A stretch of DNA of 64,000 nt, taken from NCBI GenBank assembly GCA_937891465.1, contig CALAHF010000205.1:17774-81773 (forward strand), in the 5' to 3' direction. Positions 37,301 through 46,736 of this stretch are shown one piece after another. Numbering within the stretch: the first letter of the stretch is position 1; the number at the start of each line of letters is the position of its first letter. The notes below the pieces were generated by a model. That model did no database searches. It was not told where the DNA came from and saw nothing but the letters and a program-made list of their open reading frames with translations. Position numbers and translations under genes: made by a program. Source of the stretch: an uncultured Verrucomicrobiales bacterium. GTDB taxonomy: Bacteria; Verrucomicrobiota; Verrucomicrobiia; Verrucomicrobiales; DEV007.

Positions 37301-39790
37301 ATGCGATTTGGGAAAATCATTTTTCACGTGTTTTGCGGCGCGGTGATTTGGGGAAGCGGCAACAGAGCTGTTTTCGCGGATGATTTCATGTCTTTTTACT
37401 GCCTCAAATGCCACGGTGATGATCCGCAAAACCTCGAAGGTGAAACGGACCTGCGCAACTTTTCCGCAGCAAATCGGCATGATTGGCTCACGCTGATTGA
37501 CCAAATTGATTCGGAGGAAATGCCGACAAAAGCACCATATCCGACACGAGCAGAACGCGATGCGATGCTTACCAAACTTCGTCACGATTTTACTCAAATC
37601 GAGTTCCCTGAGCTGGAATCTCCAAGGGTGCGACGACTAACGCGTGAAGAATACGCCAACACGCTGCGTGATCTTCTCGGCGTGGATCTGCGGGCGGGTG
37701 AAAATTTACCAATCGACGGTCAGGGAACGAGCGGTTTTTCGAATGACCGGGCCGCGTTGGCGATCACGCCGTCGCAGATGGAATTGCTGTTTGCTTCGGC
37801 TGAACGGGCGCTCGATGGCGCGTTTGCGATCGCCCTCGATAATCGTAAAACGAGCTCGTTTTCGGCTCAAAAAATGACCACGAGCGCTCCCGGTGTGAAG
37901 GCGCATCTCGATGGAATGATGGTGGTGCAACCGACTCATTTTCTGGAAGTAGAGGTCGAATTTCCGGTCGATGGATTTTATGAATTTTCCGCCAATGCAG
38001 CTACGATTGGTCAGCCGTGTGTTGCTCAGTTTTTTGTCTCAGGCGAAGTCGTCGCGGAAATCAAATTTGCAAAAAACGACATCAAAAATCCGATCAAAAA
38101 ATCAGTGTCCACTTTTGTTCGGCGCGGGTTTCACTCGGTAAAAATCGGTAGCAAAAACCTCGTTCCCCATATTCCATTGCCACCGGATTTTGTTGGAAAA
38201 ATTGATGAACAGTCTCGCAAAAATTCAGCCAACTTCCCTGCCCCGCCGGACGAAACTCCAGCAGCCCGCAAATTGCGTGAATCGTTGAATTTAAAAGCGC
38301 TCGGGATGCAGGAAAGCATCGAATACCTTACCGCGTTCGGAGTCGATGGTGATTCCCGGGAAATTGATCAGCGCCGTAAATATTATCACGAACATGAGGC
38401 TGATTGGGATCGGATTTTAACGAAACTGGCTCTTGAATCGGAGTTTTCAAAGACGGAATTAGCAGCGGCGTGGTTGGCAAAAAATCAGGATCGGCTACAG
38501 AGAAATCAGGAAATTCTGGATCGGGTTGCACACGTTGAATGGACGGATTGGATGGCGTATCAGGGAAAACTTTATGTCGAAAAATTTGCCGTTTCAGGTC
38601 CGGTTTTACCCGAATCGAATATCGCGCCGCAGGACTGGAATTTGATTCAGCGAATGCGGGAGCCAGTTGATCCGACCACGCTGGTTCGTGAATTTGCCGA
38701 GCAGGCATTTAGGCACCCCGTTTCCGAAGCTGAGCTTGCACCGTATGTCCGCGTCGTTCTCGAAGCGCAGCGGCGCGAGGAAGACCGGGCGCGTTCGGTG
38801 AAGCTAGCGCTCGCCGCGATTCTGATGTCATCCGATTTTCTATTTCGCGGAGATGAACAGAAAAATTCGCAAGAGGCGTCCGACCTCTCGTATTTTTTGT
38901 GGCTCTCAAAATCTGATTTGGAACTGGCTGAAGCAGATCTCAGAATTCCGGATGTGCTGAAATCTCAAATCGCGCGGATGCTGACGGATCCTCGTTCGGA
39001 CGCGTTTTTTCGTCGCTTTTCAGATGAGTGGCTCGAACTCGAAGAAATTGCGCCTGACCGAAATCTCTGGCCTGATTTCACGCCCGACATTGCTGATTCG
39101 ATGCGTGCTGAAGTTCATAATTTCATCGCAAAACTCGTTCGCGAAAACCGGCCGGTTTCCGATTTATTAACCGCCAACGAGTCGTTCGCTGATGAGAAAT
39201 TAGCGGCCTATTATGAATCAACCGATCTGGAAAACTCGAATCGATTTGGCCTTCTCGGAAAAGGTGCCGTGTTGGTGGCAACGTCCTCGCCGACACGAAC
39301 CAACCCAGTTCGGCGTGGAAAATGGGTCTGGGAAAATTTGCTAGGGTTGCCAGTGGGGGATCCCCTTCCTGACGCCGGCGAGCTACCGGGAGACGCGGGC
39401 GAGGCGCGGGGAAAAACGCTGCGTGAAGAACTCGCGGAGCATTCAACCAAAACCGAATGCGCTCGCTGTCATGAAAAGATCGATCCGATCGGGTTTGGAC
39501 TGGAGAATTTCGATGCGACCGGTCGCTGGCGGACACTGGAAGCAGGAAAACCAGTCAATGCCACCGGCCAACTTCATGGCGGCAGAGAGTTCAGCGGGCC
39601 GGTAGAATTGAGGGAGCTGCTTATCGAAACCCGTGGTAATGAACTTGCCCAGAATGTCGCGCTTCGTCTGCGAGCGCTTTATCGGGGAATCGAAAATGAA
39701 CCCGGCTTCCGATTTGAAGACCTCACTTCTTCGACAGGGCTGCGCGAAGTTTTGGAAACAGTTTTGGCAGAACCGTTTTCCGAGCAGTAG
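37301..39790 (+). CDS. DUF1587/1592/1588/1585 planctomycete cytochrome-like protein
   Basis: About 829 residues from ATG 37301 (signal peptide GKIIFHVFCGAVIWGSGNRA). A haem-c-type motif comes first (SFYCLKCHGDDPQ), then RRLTREEYANTLRDLLGVDL (DUF1587), HVEWTDWMAYQ region, FAEQAFRHPVSEAELAPYV (DUF1595), LAAILMSSDFLFRGDE (DUF1592), ILGKGAVLVATSSPTRTNPV-type DUF1588, and TECARCHEKIDPIGFGLENF (DUF1585, second haem motif). No DUF1552 partner, usual for this family, is adjacent. Its last 68 bp overlap the NlpC/P60 gene on the other strand. Confidence 0.9.
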   Translation: MRFGKIIFHVFCGAVIWGSGNRAVFADDFMSFYCLKCHGDDPQNLEGETDLRNFSAANRHDWLTLIDQIDSEEMPTKAPYPTRAERDAMLTKLRHDFTQIEFPELESPRVRRLTREEYANTLRDLLGVDLRAGENLPIDGQGTSGFSNDRAALAITPSQMELLFASAERALDGAFAIALDNRKTSSFSAQKMTTSAPGVKAHLDGMMVVQPTHFLEVEVEFPVDGFYEFSANAATIGQPCVAQFFVSGEVVAEIKFAKNDIKNPIKKSVSTFVRRGFHSVKIGSKNLVPHIPLPPDFVGKIDEQSRKNSANFPAPPDETPAARKLRESLNLKALGMQESIEYLTAFGVDGDSREIDQRRKYYHEHEADWDRILTKLALESEFSKTELAAAWLAKNQDRLQRNQEILDRVAHVEWTDWMAYQGKLYVEKFAVSGPVLPESNIAPQDWNLIQRMREPVDPTTLVREFAEQAFRHPVSEAELAPYVRVVLEAQRREEDRARSVKLALAAILMSSDFLFRGDEQKNSQEASDLSYFLWLSKSDLELAEADLRIPDVLKSQIARMLTDPRSDAFFRRFSDEWLELEEIAPDRNLWPDFTPDIADSMRAEVHNFIAKLVRENRPVSDLLTANESFADEKLAAYYESTDLENSNRFGLLGKGAVLVATSSPTRTNPVRRGKWVWENLLGLPVGDPLPDAGELPGDAGEARGKTLREELAEHSTKTECARCHEKIDPIGFGLENFDATGRWRTLEAGKPVNATGQLHGGREFSGPVELRELLIETRGNELAQNVALRLRALYRGIENEPGFRFEDLTSSTGLREVLETVLAEPFSEQ

Positions 39791-40594
39791 CCACTGGCAC
39801 AGTTGTGGGTGGCGGTGTCTGTTCTTCAGCCACTGGTTTAGTTTCGACGGCCGTTGCGGTTTTTTTCGGCGCGACTGGTTTCGTCACCTCAGATTCCGTC
39901 TTTTTTCTGAAAGCCACGGTCTTTTTCGGCGCAGGTTTGACACTTTTGAATCCCGGAATCGGACTGTAACCGACAAATTTCGCTTTCGAATCCACCTTCG
40001 GCAAACTGAAGTCGAACACGCTGGCCCCGTGAATTTTCTTTCCCCGATAACGACGACCACTGCTCGCGCCATACATCACTTTTTTACCGTCCTCTTTTAG
40101 CGTTCTGAGATAAATCATCACGTGAGAAATCGGCGGCACCCGACCTGCCGTCGCATAAGTTCCTTCCCAAAATAGCAAGTCACCCGGCTTCAACTTTGAA
40201 AGACCGCTGTGATCGTGAGAATGCACGCCGCTAACTTTGTTCAACGTCCCTGCGTCTTTGGTCCAATGATACATCGCGTATAGGACGATCGCAGGATTTG
40301 CGAGAGGCCTGCTGCATTCAAGGTGTGCTGGACGGTCCCAGAGCAATCCATTCCTTTATTCTTCGGGGAATTCGAGCCGTATCGATAACCCAGCCCCTTT
40401 GTGGTCAATGCCAGCGCTTCACGAACGAGCTTTTGGACTCTGGGTTCCATCGTCGCGTATTCGACGAGATCCTGTGGCTTAATACTGGCTACGCTTGCTT
40501 TTTTCAAGGCAGGAGCAGCCACCGACATCGATCCGAACGCAAAAACAGACCATGCGGCAAGCGAAAGAAAGGATGCGGATTTTGAAAAGTTCAC
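39723..40594 (-). pseudogene. NlpC/P60 cell-wall hydrolase gene with one frameshift
   Basis: From GTG 40594 the protein has a signal peptide (SFLSLAAWSVFAFGSMSVAA), then GLGYRYGSNSPKNKGMDCSG with the catalytic cysteine. Near 40262 one base appears lost: the sense moves to a second frame that reads YHWTKDAGTLNKVSG, GDLLFWEGTYATAGRVPPIS and HVMIYLRTL with the catalytic histidine. A long Lys/Pro/Thr tail follows. The intact protein of about 290 residues would cut peptidoglycan stem peptides. Only one lesion is seen, so an assembly error is possible. It overlaps the 3' end of the DUF1592-type gene by 68 bp. Confidence 0.75.
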
Positions 40595-40724
40595 GATGTC
40601 GGAATAAAACGAAGTGAGGTGGTGATTTCTTAGATTAGACGCCAGCAAAAGTTAATAAATGCGAAATTCCGGCTCTACCGTCGTAATTTTTTGCAAAACC
40701 CGTTCCGTTCAGGAATAATGAGTC

Positions 40725-42224
40725 ATGCCCGATTCCTCAAAATTCATCCTCGCGCTCGATCAAGGAACCACTAGCTCGCGGGCGATTATTTTTGGCGAAG
40801 ATGGAAAAGCCAAATCGAAGTCTCAACAGGAGTTCGAGCAGATTTTTCCAAAACCCGGCTGGGTCGAGCACGATGCAATGGAAATCTGGCAAGCTCAGCT
40901 GGAAACCGCTCACGATGCGATTTCAAAGGCGGGTATTTCATCCTCCGATATTGCCGGGATTGGGATCACAAATCAGCGGGAAACCACCGTAATTTGGGAT
41001 CGTCAAACGGGAAAGCCCATTCACAACGCCATCGTCTGGCAGGATCGACGAACGGCGGATTACTGCACCGGACTCCGTGAGGCGGGACATGCGGACGAAA
41101 TTCAACAACGGACAGGCTTAGTGCTCGATGCGTATTTTTCCGGATCAAAAATCCGCTGGCTACTCGATCATGTTGAAGGGGCGCGGGAACGGGCGGAGGC
41201 CGGCGACCTGGCTTTTGGGACGATCGATTCGTGGCTGGTGTGGAATCTCACGGCGGGCCGGCTTCACATCACCGACGTGACCAATGCCTCCCGGACGCTG
41301 CTTTTTAATATTGAGATGCTGGATTGGGATCCCGAAATGCTGAAGCTCTTCGACATTCCTGCTGCGATTCTGCCAGAGATTCGCAGCAGTAGTGAAATCT
41401 ACGAAAACGTAGAATCGACCATTTTTGGGCATCCCATCCCGATCGCAGGAATCGCCGGGGATCAGCATGCCGCGCTTTTTGGTCAGGCTTGCCATGCTCC
41501 CGGATTGGCAAAAAACACCTACGGCACGGGTTGTTTCATGTTGATGAATACAGGCGAAGAAATCGTGCGCTCGAAAAACAATCTGCTGACAACCGTTGCC
41601 TGGAAAATTGGCGACACGACCGAATATGCGCTCGAAGGCAGCGTTTTCATCGCAGGTGCGGTTGTGCAATGGCTCCGCGATCAACTGGGAATCATTAAAG
41701 ATGCTTCTGAAATCGAAGCGCTGGCGAGTTCAGTGGAAGACAACGGCGGCGTCTATTTTGTTCCCGCCTTTGCCGGTTTGGGAGCTCCGCATTGGGATCA
41801 GTACGCGCGCGGTGGTATTTTAGGTCTGACGCGAGGGGCTTCGAAAGGCCACCTCGCCCGTGCCGCATTGGAGGGCATCGCCTTTCAAAGCGCTGAGGTG
41901 CTTCTCGCGATGACAGCAGATTCAGGAATCGAGTTGACCGAACTGCGGGTGGATGGCGGCGCATCGATGAATGCGTGTTTGATGCAATTTCAGGCCGATT
42001 TACTCGGAGTGAAAGTCGTGCGCCCAGAAGTCACCGAAACGACCGCGCTCGGTGCGGCCTATCTTGCCGGGCTCGCCGTAGGACTGTGGGAAAGCCGCGA
42101 AGCGATCGCAGAGCGTTGGATTGAAGACGCAAATTTCGAACCAAAAATGACCCGTGACGAAGCTGCGGAGCATTTGAAAAAATGGAAAAAAGCGGTCGAA
42201 CGAGTGAAAGGATGGGAAGATTAA
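40725..42224 (+). CDS. glpK: Glycerol kinase
   Basis: 499 residues, the normal length. [20 protein letters not shown] is the FGGY start, [20 protein letters not shown] and [20 protein letters not shown] follow, and [34 protein letters not shown] and [20 protein letters not shown] complete the family signatures. It phosphorylates glycerol to sn-glycerol-3-phosphate with ATP. No glpF or glpD is beside it; a DhaK gene lies 3 kb downstream. Confidence 0.97.
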   Translation: MPDSSKFILALDQGTTSSRAIIFGEDGKAKSKSQQEFEQIFPKPGWVEHDAMEIWQAQLETAHDAISKAGISSSDIAGIGITNQRETTVIWDRQTGKPIHNAIVWQDRRTADYCTGLREAGHADEIQQRTGLVLDAYFSGSKIRWLLDHVEGARERAEAGDLAFGTIDSWLVWNLTAGRLHITDVTNASRTLLFNIEMLDWDPEMLKLFDIPAAILPEIRSSSEIYENVESTIFGHPIPIAGIAGDQHAALFGQACHAPGLAKNTYGTGCFMLMNTGEEIVRSKNNLLTTVAWKIGDTTEYALEGSVFIAGAVVQWLRDQLGIIKDASEIEALASSVEDNGGVYFVPAFAGLGAPHWDQYARGGILGLTRGASKGHLARAALEGIAFQSAEVLLAMTADSGIELTELRVDGGASMNACLMQFQADLLGVKVVRPEVTETTALGAAYLAGLAVGLWESREAIAERWIEDANFEPKMTRDEAAEHLKKWKKAVERVKGWED

Positions 42225-42308
42225 GCAGCTTCGTTTCGGATTTTCCGTTCGCTCTCCGATAAAATTAAGAAAAACCCGTTTGTCCTTGCCGCTCTTTGGC
42301 GTAGAAAA

Positions 42309-44204
42309 GTGATCGCTTTGAGAAACTCCGACCCAGCACCTTTCCACGATCGGATAGGGTATGATCGACGAACCAACCCTGTTGGATCGTTTTTTCTCGC
42401 CGTCTTGTTTTTCGCGATGCTTTTTTCCAGTGAGATTGCAATCGCTCAAGCAACTGGCCCATCGGTATCCAGTTCCGTCGATCGGGCTAAATTTGGGGTC
42501 GGCGAGCTGAATCAATATACGATTTCAATTAACAATGGCGTGCCAACCAAACCGGTTCCCCAATCGCTCAGCGTTCCAGGTTTGATTATTCAGCAGACTT
42601 CGAGAAACCAAAGTTATATCAACGGCGCCACTCGATTTGATTTCATTTTCACGGTGATTGCCGAAAAGGCGGGCGACTTCATCATTCCCGAAATCGAAAT
42701 CGAAGTCGATGGATTGCCGGCAAAAACCGAAAAACACGCGCTTTCGGTTTTTGAGCGCAAAACACCCAAATCTGCGATGGATTCGACCCGGCCTTATTTT
42801 GCGGTTTTGGAAACCGAGGTGAAAGAGATTTACGAAAATCAGATGATCCCATTCACGATGACCGCGTTTTCGAAGGCCCAGATTCAGGAAATCGGCAAAG
42901 CGAGTCTGGAGCATGATGCCATCGTCGTTCGCCGTCCCAGTAAACTCACATTTGGAGCGCGGGAAGTTGACGGACTTCAATTTTATACGGCGATTGTTCC
43001 AGCAACGATGTTTGCTCTGAAATCGGGGAAGTTCAAAATCGGCCCCGCAGAAATGTCAGCGCGAATCGTCGATACCGGTTCGAGCTTTGGTCCGCGGATG
43101 TTGCTCGCGCGGATGCGAAATCAGTCGATGACGAGTAATTCGCTCGAATTGAACGTAAAGCCGCTTCCTCCGGGAAAACCGGCGTCGTTTACTGGTGGGG
43201 TGGGAAATTTTTCGGTGACGGCGATGGCTTCAACCCAGCAAGTCACGGTAGGCGATCCTATCCCGCTTGAGATCGTGGTTTCCGGAACAGGAAATTTTGA
43301 AACGATGGGTGCTCCCAAATTTTTGTCGCTTGGGCCGGCTGACTGGAAGACGTACGAAGCACGGAAAATTCTCGACCCAACCGAGGATTCAGATGGTCTG
43401 ACTCCCGGAAAAGTGACGTTTTCCCAAATCGTGATTCCGCAGAAAGAGATGACACAAATCCCGTCGTTTGAACTGTCCTTTTTTGATCCGACAACGGCCA
43501 CCTACAGCACGCGAACCACCCAACCGATTCCGATTCAGGTCGCTCCCGATCCGAGGGCAAACCAACCGGCCGCAGCGATGATGTCGAACGCAGGAGCTCA
43601 AAACGGAGCATCCTCCATGCCTGACACCGCAAAACCAGCTGCACAGTTCAACGATATCCTGACGATTAAAACGCTCCCTCCAACGTGGCGAAAAATGCCG
43701 GTCGCAGCCACTTCACAACCGATGTTTTGGATCGCCCAAGCAGTGCCTTCGATCACGCTGTTCACGTTGCTTGGAATTGGATTGGTTCGCTGGGCCGGGA
43801 GACGTTCGGCGCGAAAAAACGCCGCGGACGACGGAAAACCGCAATCGTTTACTCAAGCCGCTGCGGCGATTCCATCCGCCAATTCACCTCGGCCAGAATA
43901 CTACACCGCTGTGAAGCAAACTCTCGTCGCACTTGAGCGTGAGCAGGCCGGCAAAGATAAAAGCCGAATTCCACCCGAGACGTTGAAGGCCAAAGAAGCC
44001 CTCGCGTCACGCTGCGAATGGCTACTTTACGGAGCTGAAGAAGCTCAGCGAACCGGAAATGTGTCCGAACGGGAAGCGGCGGAAACCCACGAAATTTTGA
44101 AGCACCTCGGCACTGTTCCGCCCAATCTGGCTAAGGCAAAAGCGCGAGCAGAAGTTCGTGGCAGTTCGAAACCGAAACCTAAAACCGACGATTTCGACTT
44201 TTGA
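42309..44204 (+). CDS. batD: BatD (oxygen tolerance) protein
   Basis: Up to 631 residues. The leader FFLAVLFFAMLFSSEIAIAQ is a signal peptide, but codons just before it (HDRIGYDRRTNPVG) are encoded by a copy of the 22-bp repeat (R8), so the start is unsure: GTG 42309 or TTG 42318. ATG 42417 would cut the leader in half. BatD features: VDRAKFGVGELNQYTISINN, GVPTKPVPQSLSVPGLIIQQ, DFIFTVIAEKAGDFIIPEIE, then a membrane helix (QAVPSITLFTLLGIGLV) near residue 480 and a cytoplasmic tail. Bat proteins act in aerotolerance or envelope stress. No BatA/B (VWA) gene is present here. Confidence 0.85.
   Translation: MIALRNSDPAPFHDRIGYDRRTNPVGSFFLAVLFFAMLFSSEIAIAQATGPSVSSSVDRAKFGVGELNQYTISINNGVPTKPVPQSLSVPGLIIQQTSRNQSYINGATRFDFIFTVIAEKAGDFIIPEIEIEVDGLPAKTEKHALSVFERKTPKSAMDSTRPYFAVLETEVKEIYENQMIPFTMTAFSKAQIQEIGKASLEHDAIVVRRPSKLTFGAREVDGLQFYTAIVPATMFALKSGKFKIGPAEMSARIVDTGSSFGPRMLLARMRNQSMTSNSLELNVKPLPPGKPASFTGGVGNFSVTAMASTQQVTVGDPIPLEIVVSGTGNFETMGAPKFLSLGPADWKTYEARKILDPTEDSDGLTPGKVTFSQIVIPQKEMTQIPSFELSFFDPTTATYSTRTTQPIPIQVAPDPRANQPAAAMMSNAGAQNGASSMPDTAKPAAQFNDILTIKTLPPTWRKMPVAATSQPMFWIAQAVPSITLFTLLGIGLVRWAGRRSARKNAADDGKPQSFTQAAAAIPSANSPRPEYYTAVKQTLVALEREQAGKDKSRIPPETLKAKEALASRCEWLLYGAEEAQRTGNVSEREAAETHEILKHLGTVPPNLAKAKARAEVRGSSKPKPKTDDFDF
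42345..42390. repeat. 22-bp-unit repeat, locus R8 (inverted pair, inside the batD 5' end)
   Basis: Forward unit CACGATCGGATAGGGT followed by the reversed unit ACCAACCCTGTTGGATCGT. The reversed unit is itself a near-perfect hairpin. It lies between the putative start and the signal peptide of batD. Confidence 0.85.
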
Positions 44205-44965
44205 AAGCGGCCCGACTCATTCTCTTTTTCGGTCTCATTCTGGGCTGGGCGGTTGCTGCTCAGGCAGATCAACGCGACGTGCTTTTCGCTCAAGGAAACG
44301 CCGCTTTTCAAAGCGGAAAATTCGCTGCGGCGGAATCGGAATATCGAAAACTCATTCAGGCCGGCAAGGTTTCTGAGGACGTGTTTTTTAATCTCGGAAA
44401 CGCAATTTTCCGCCAAAACCGACCCGGCGAAGCGGCACTCTGGTTTCAGCGGGCTCGGGTTTTTGATCCGCGCATGACTGAGGCCAATCAAAACCTTACG
44501 TTTTTGCAAAAGACCCACGGCTATCTCGAAATTGAACGAAAGCCACTCGATGCCTTTCTCTTCAATCGGAAACCGACTGAACTCACGATCTACGCGTGGA
44601 TCGGCGCCTGGGTGTTTTTGCTGAGCCTTGCCGCGATGATCATCATTCGAAAACTGCGCGACTGGCGTCCACTACTCATCATCATCAGCCTATTCGGCCT
44701 GTCCCTCGCGATTGCTGCGATTTGGGCAGGAAGTCGACGATCCGACACCTTAGCGATCGAAAAATTCGCCGTCGTTAAAGGAGGCAATGTTTCTGCGTTG
44801 ACCGCACCTGCTCCCGGAGCCGAAGCAGTGATCGCTTTGCCGCCGGGTTCCGAGGTCCGAATTCTGCAAGACCGCGGCCCATGGAAATACGTCGATATTC
44901 CGGGTGAATTGCGCGGATGGGTCGATTCTAAATCGGTCGCCGCGATTTGGCCGTTGGAGCAGTAA
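44201..44965 (+). CDS. TPR and SH3-like membrane protein, BatE-type
   Basis: 254 residues. TTG 44201 overlaps the batD stop (TTGA), supporting coupled translation. After a signal segment (LILFFGLILGWAVAAQA) TPR-like repeats read RDVLFAQGNAAFQSGKFAAA, VFFNLGNAIFRQNRPGEAAL. Two membrane helices follow (AWVFLLSLAAMIIIRKL; LIIISLFGLSLAIAAIWAG). The C-terminus is a bacterial SH3 domain (FAVVKGGNVSALTAPAPGAE; WKYVDIPGELRGWVDSKSVA). This is the usual BatE-like gene after batD. Confidence 0.85.
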   Translation: MKAARLILFFGLILGWAVAAQADQRDVLFAQGNAAFQSGKFAAAESEYRKLIQAGKVSEDVFFNLGNAIFRQNRPGEAALWFQRARVFDPRMTEANQNLTFLQKTHGYLEIERKPLDAFLFNRKPTELTIYAWIGAWVFLLSLAAMIIIRKLRDWRPLLIIISLFGLSLAIAAIWAGSRRSDTLAIEKFAVVKGGNVSALTAPAPGAEAVIALPPGSEVRILQDRGPWKYVDIPGELRGWVDSKSVAAIWPLEQ

Positions 44966-45138
44966 ATCTTTTTCACGTCCATTCCGGCCGCCGAATTTGA
45001 AATGGAATCTTCCGTGAATGGGTAGGCCTTCACGATTATTGAAGAAGTGCTGGAATCGGTCGTTTACCGTTGACAAATGGGCCTCACACCGATTTCATGA
45101 CGGCAGAAAACTTTACGTAAAACACTTTATTTCGATCC

Positions 45139-46170
45139 ATGAAAAAACTGATCAACGATCCCCTGAATGTCGCCGACGAATTGATGGCGGGCCTTATCGA
45201 AGCCTACAATGGCGAGTGCTCGCTCGTAGGACGCCGTTCGATTGTAAAAAATGATATTCCTGACAATAAAGTCGCGCTACTCGTTGGTGGCGGTGCAGGA
45301 CACGAGCCGATTTATCATGGTCTCGTCGGACGAAATTTGGCCGATGGTGCGGCTTGTGGCGACGTTTTCGCAGCGCCCTCCCCTGACATCGTTTTAGAAG
45401 CGACCGAAGCCGTCAACAAAGGCAACGGCGTCCTCTATTTGTATGGAAACTACGCGGGCGACGTGATGAATTTCGACATCGGCGCGGAAGATGCCGAGGA
45501 CGAAGACATTGAAGTGAAAACAGTTCTGATCTGCGACGACGTTTGCTCAGCGCCAGTGACTCAAAAACACGATCGCCGCGGTGTTGCCGGTTTGGTCCCG
45601 ATCGTAAAATTGGTTGGTGCTGCTTCGCAAACGGCGGGCTCACTCGACGAATTGGCCGCTTTTGCTGAAAAAACCAATCTTCAGACTCGTTCCGTCGGCG
45701 TTTCGATGTCTCCGGGATCGATTCCAGCAACCGGAAAGCCAACGTTCGAACTCGACGATGACAAAGTAGGACTCGGTATGGGCATTCACGGCGAGCAAGG
45801 CGTTGGTGAAATCCCAATGACCACAGCGGATGAATTGACGCCACAAATCATCGATCTGATTTTTCAGGACTTCGATGACGACACTGATGTGGAAGCCCTC
45901 ACCGAAGGCGACGAAGTCATCGTGTTTGTAAATTCACTCGGTTCCACCACTATGATGGAGCTGTTGATTTGTCTCCGCAAAGCCAAAGAAATTCTCAACG
46001 AGCGCGGAATTAAAGTGTACGACGTCTTGACCGGACCGTTAGTGACCTGCCAGGAAATGTCAGGCATTTCATTCTCGTTCACCCGCGTGGACGACGAGTT
46101 GAAAGCCGCGTGGGACATGCCTTGCCAGTCGAACTGCTTCTCCAAGATGGAAGGCCGTTACGGCGGCTAA
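45139..46170 (+). CDS. dhaK: Dihydroxyacetone kinase, DhaK-type subunit
   Basis: 343 residues, full Dak1 domain. KKLINDPLNVADELMAGLIE, VALLVGGGAGHEPIYHGLVG, YGNYAGDVMNFDIGAEDAED and LGMGIHGEQGVGEIPM, with the covalent substrate-binding histidine near residue 217. DhaK holds dihydroxyacetone while DhaL supplies ATP (or a phosphotransferase donor). No DhaL or DhaM gene lies in the window, so the phosphate source is unknown. The family also contains homologues of other triose or tetrose kinases. Confidence 0.9.
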   Translation: MKKLINDPLNVADELMAGLIEAYNGECSLVGRRSIVKNDIPDNKVALLVGGGAGHEPIYHGLVGRNLADGAACGDVFAAPSPDIVLEATEAVNKGNGVLYLYGNYAGDVMNFDIGAEDAEDEDIEVKTVLICDDVCSAPVTQKHDRRGVAGLVPIVKLVGAASQTAGSLDELAAFAEKTNLQTRSVGVSMSPGSIPATGKPTFELDDDKVGLGMGIHGEQGVGEIPMTTADELTPQIIDLIFQDFDDDTDVEALTEGDEVIVFVNSLGSTTMMELLICLRKAKEILNERGIKVYDVLTGPLVTCQEMSGISFSFTRVDDELKAAWDMPCQSNCFSKMEGRYGG

Positions 46171-46195
46171 GGTGCTGAATCCAAATTCAAGTAGC

Positions 46196-46214
46196 GGAAG
46201 ATGGAAAATCTTCC
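46196..46214. repeat. Small hairpin GGAAGAT/ATCTTCC, copy 2
   Basis: Same 7-bp arms and loop length as 2551-2569. It is followed by CTTGTTGATTC, possibly a worn unit of the 22-bp repeat. It lies 26 bp after the dhaK stop. Confidence 0.5.
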
Positions 46215-46280
46215 GGCCTTGTTGATTCAAAGCGACATAATCGGTTTTGATCGCCGATCATACGCGGTTAGGTTTAGGCC

Positions 46281-46736
46281 ATGAAGAACCTTACGAGAAG
46301 ACACACCTCAATTGCGAGCGTGCTTCTCGCCTGCGCGATCGCAGCTGTACTGTATGGCTCCAGCTTGTTGTCCGACTTTCAATTGCAGTCGAAAATGGCC
46401 AATGAGATTCATCCTGTTTGGCAAAAGTTTGATACAGGGCAGATTCAGAATGGATCTGATCTCTCCGCTTTCATCAAAACACATCCGCCCAGCGAACAAG
46501 TGGAGAGTGGTCCGTTCTCGGAGCTTCAGTATTTTCAGAATTACGATTCGTCAAAACCAGCTCTGTATTTTTCCAGCTTGAACATCACCGCAAAGAACGG
46601 CGCTCTTGTCCGGGCTTCCGCTGACAGTTGCACTTGGAACAAAGTTTTTTTCGATTCACTGAGTCGGGCTGACGACGTTGAGCTTCAAAAGCTGCACGAC
46701 GAATCCAATTCATATCCCCTCAAAACTGCCCCATGA
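46281..46736 (+). CDS. Single-helix hypothetical protein
   Basis: 151 residues. A membrane anchor (IASVLLACAIAAVLYGSSLL) is followed by a soluble part with no family I recognise: FDTGQIQNGSDLSAFIKTHP, FSELQYFQNYDSSKPALYFS and SSLNITAKNGALVRASADSC. Its stop overlaps the start of the SGNH hydrolase (ATGA), so the two are probably made together. Confidence 0.7.
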   Translation: MKNLTRRHTSIASVLLACAIAAVLYGSSLLSDFQLQSKMANEIHPVWQKFDTGQIQNGSDLSAFIKTHPPSEQVESGPFSELQYFQNYDSSKPALYFSSLNITAKNGALVRASADSCTWNKVFFDSLSRADDVELQKLHDESNSYPLKTAP

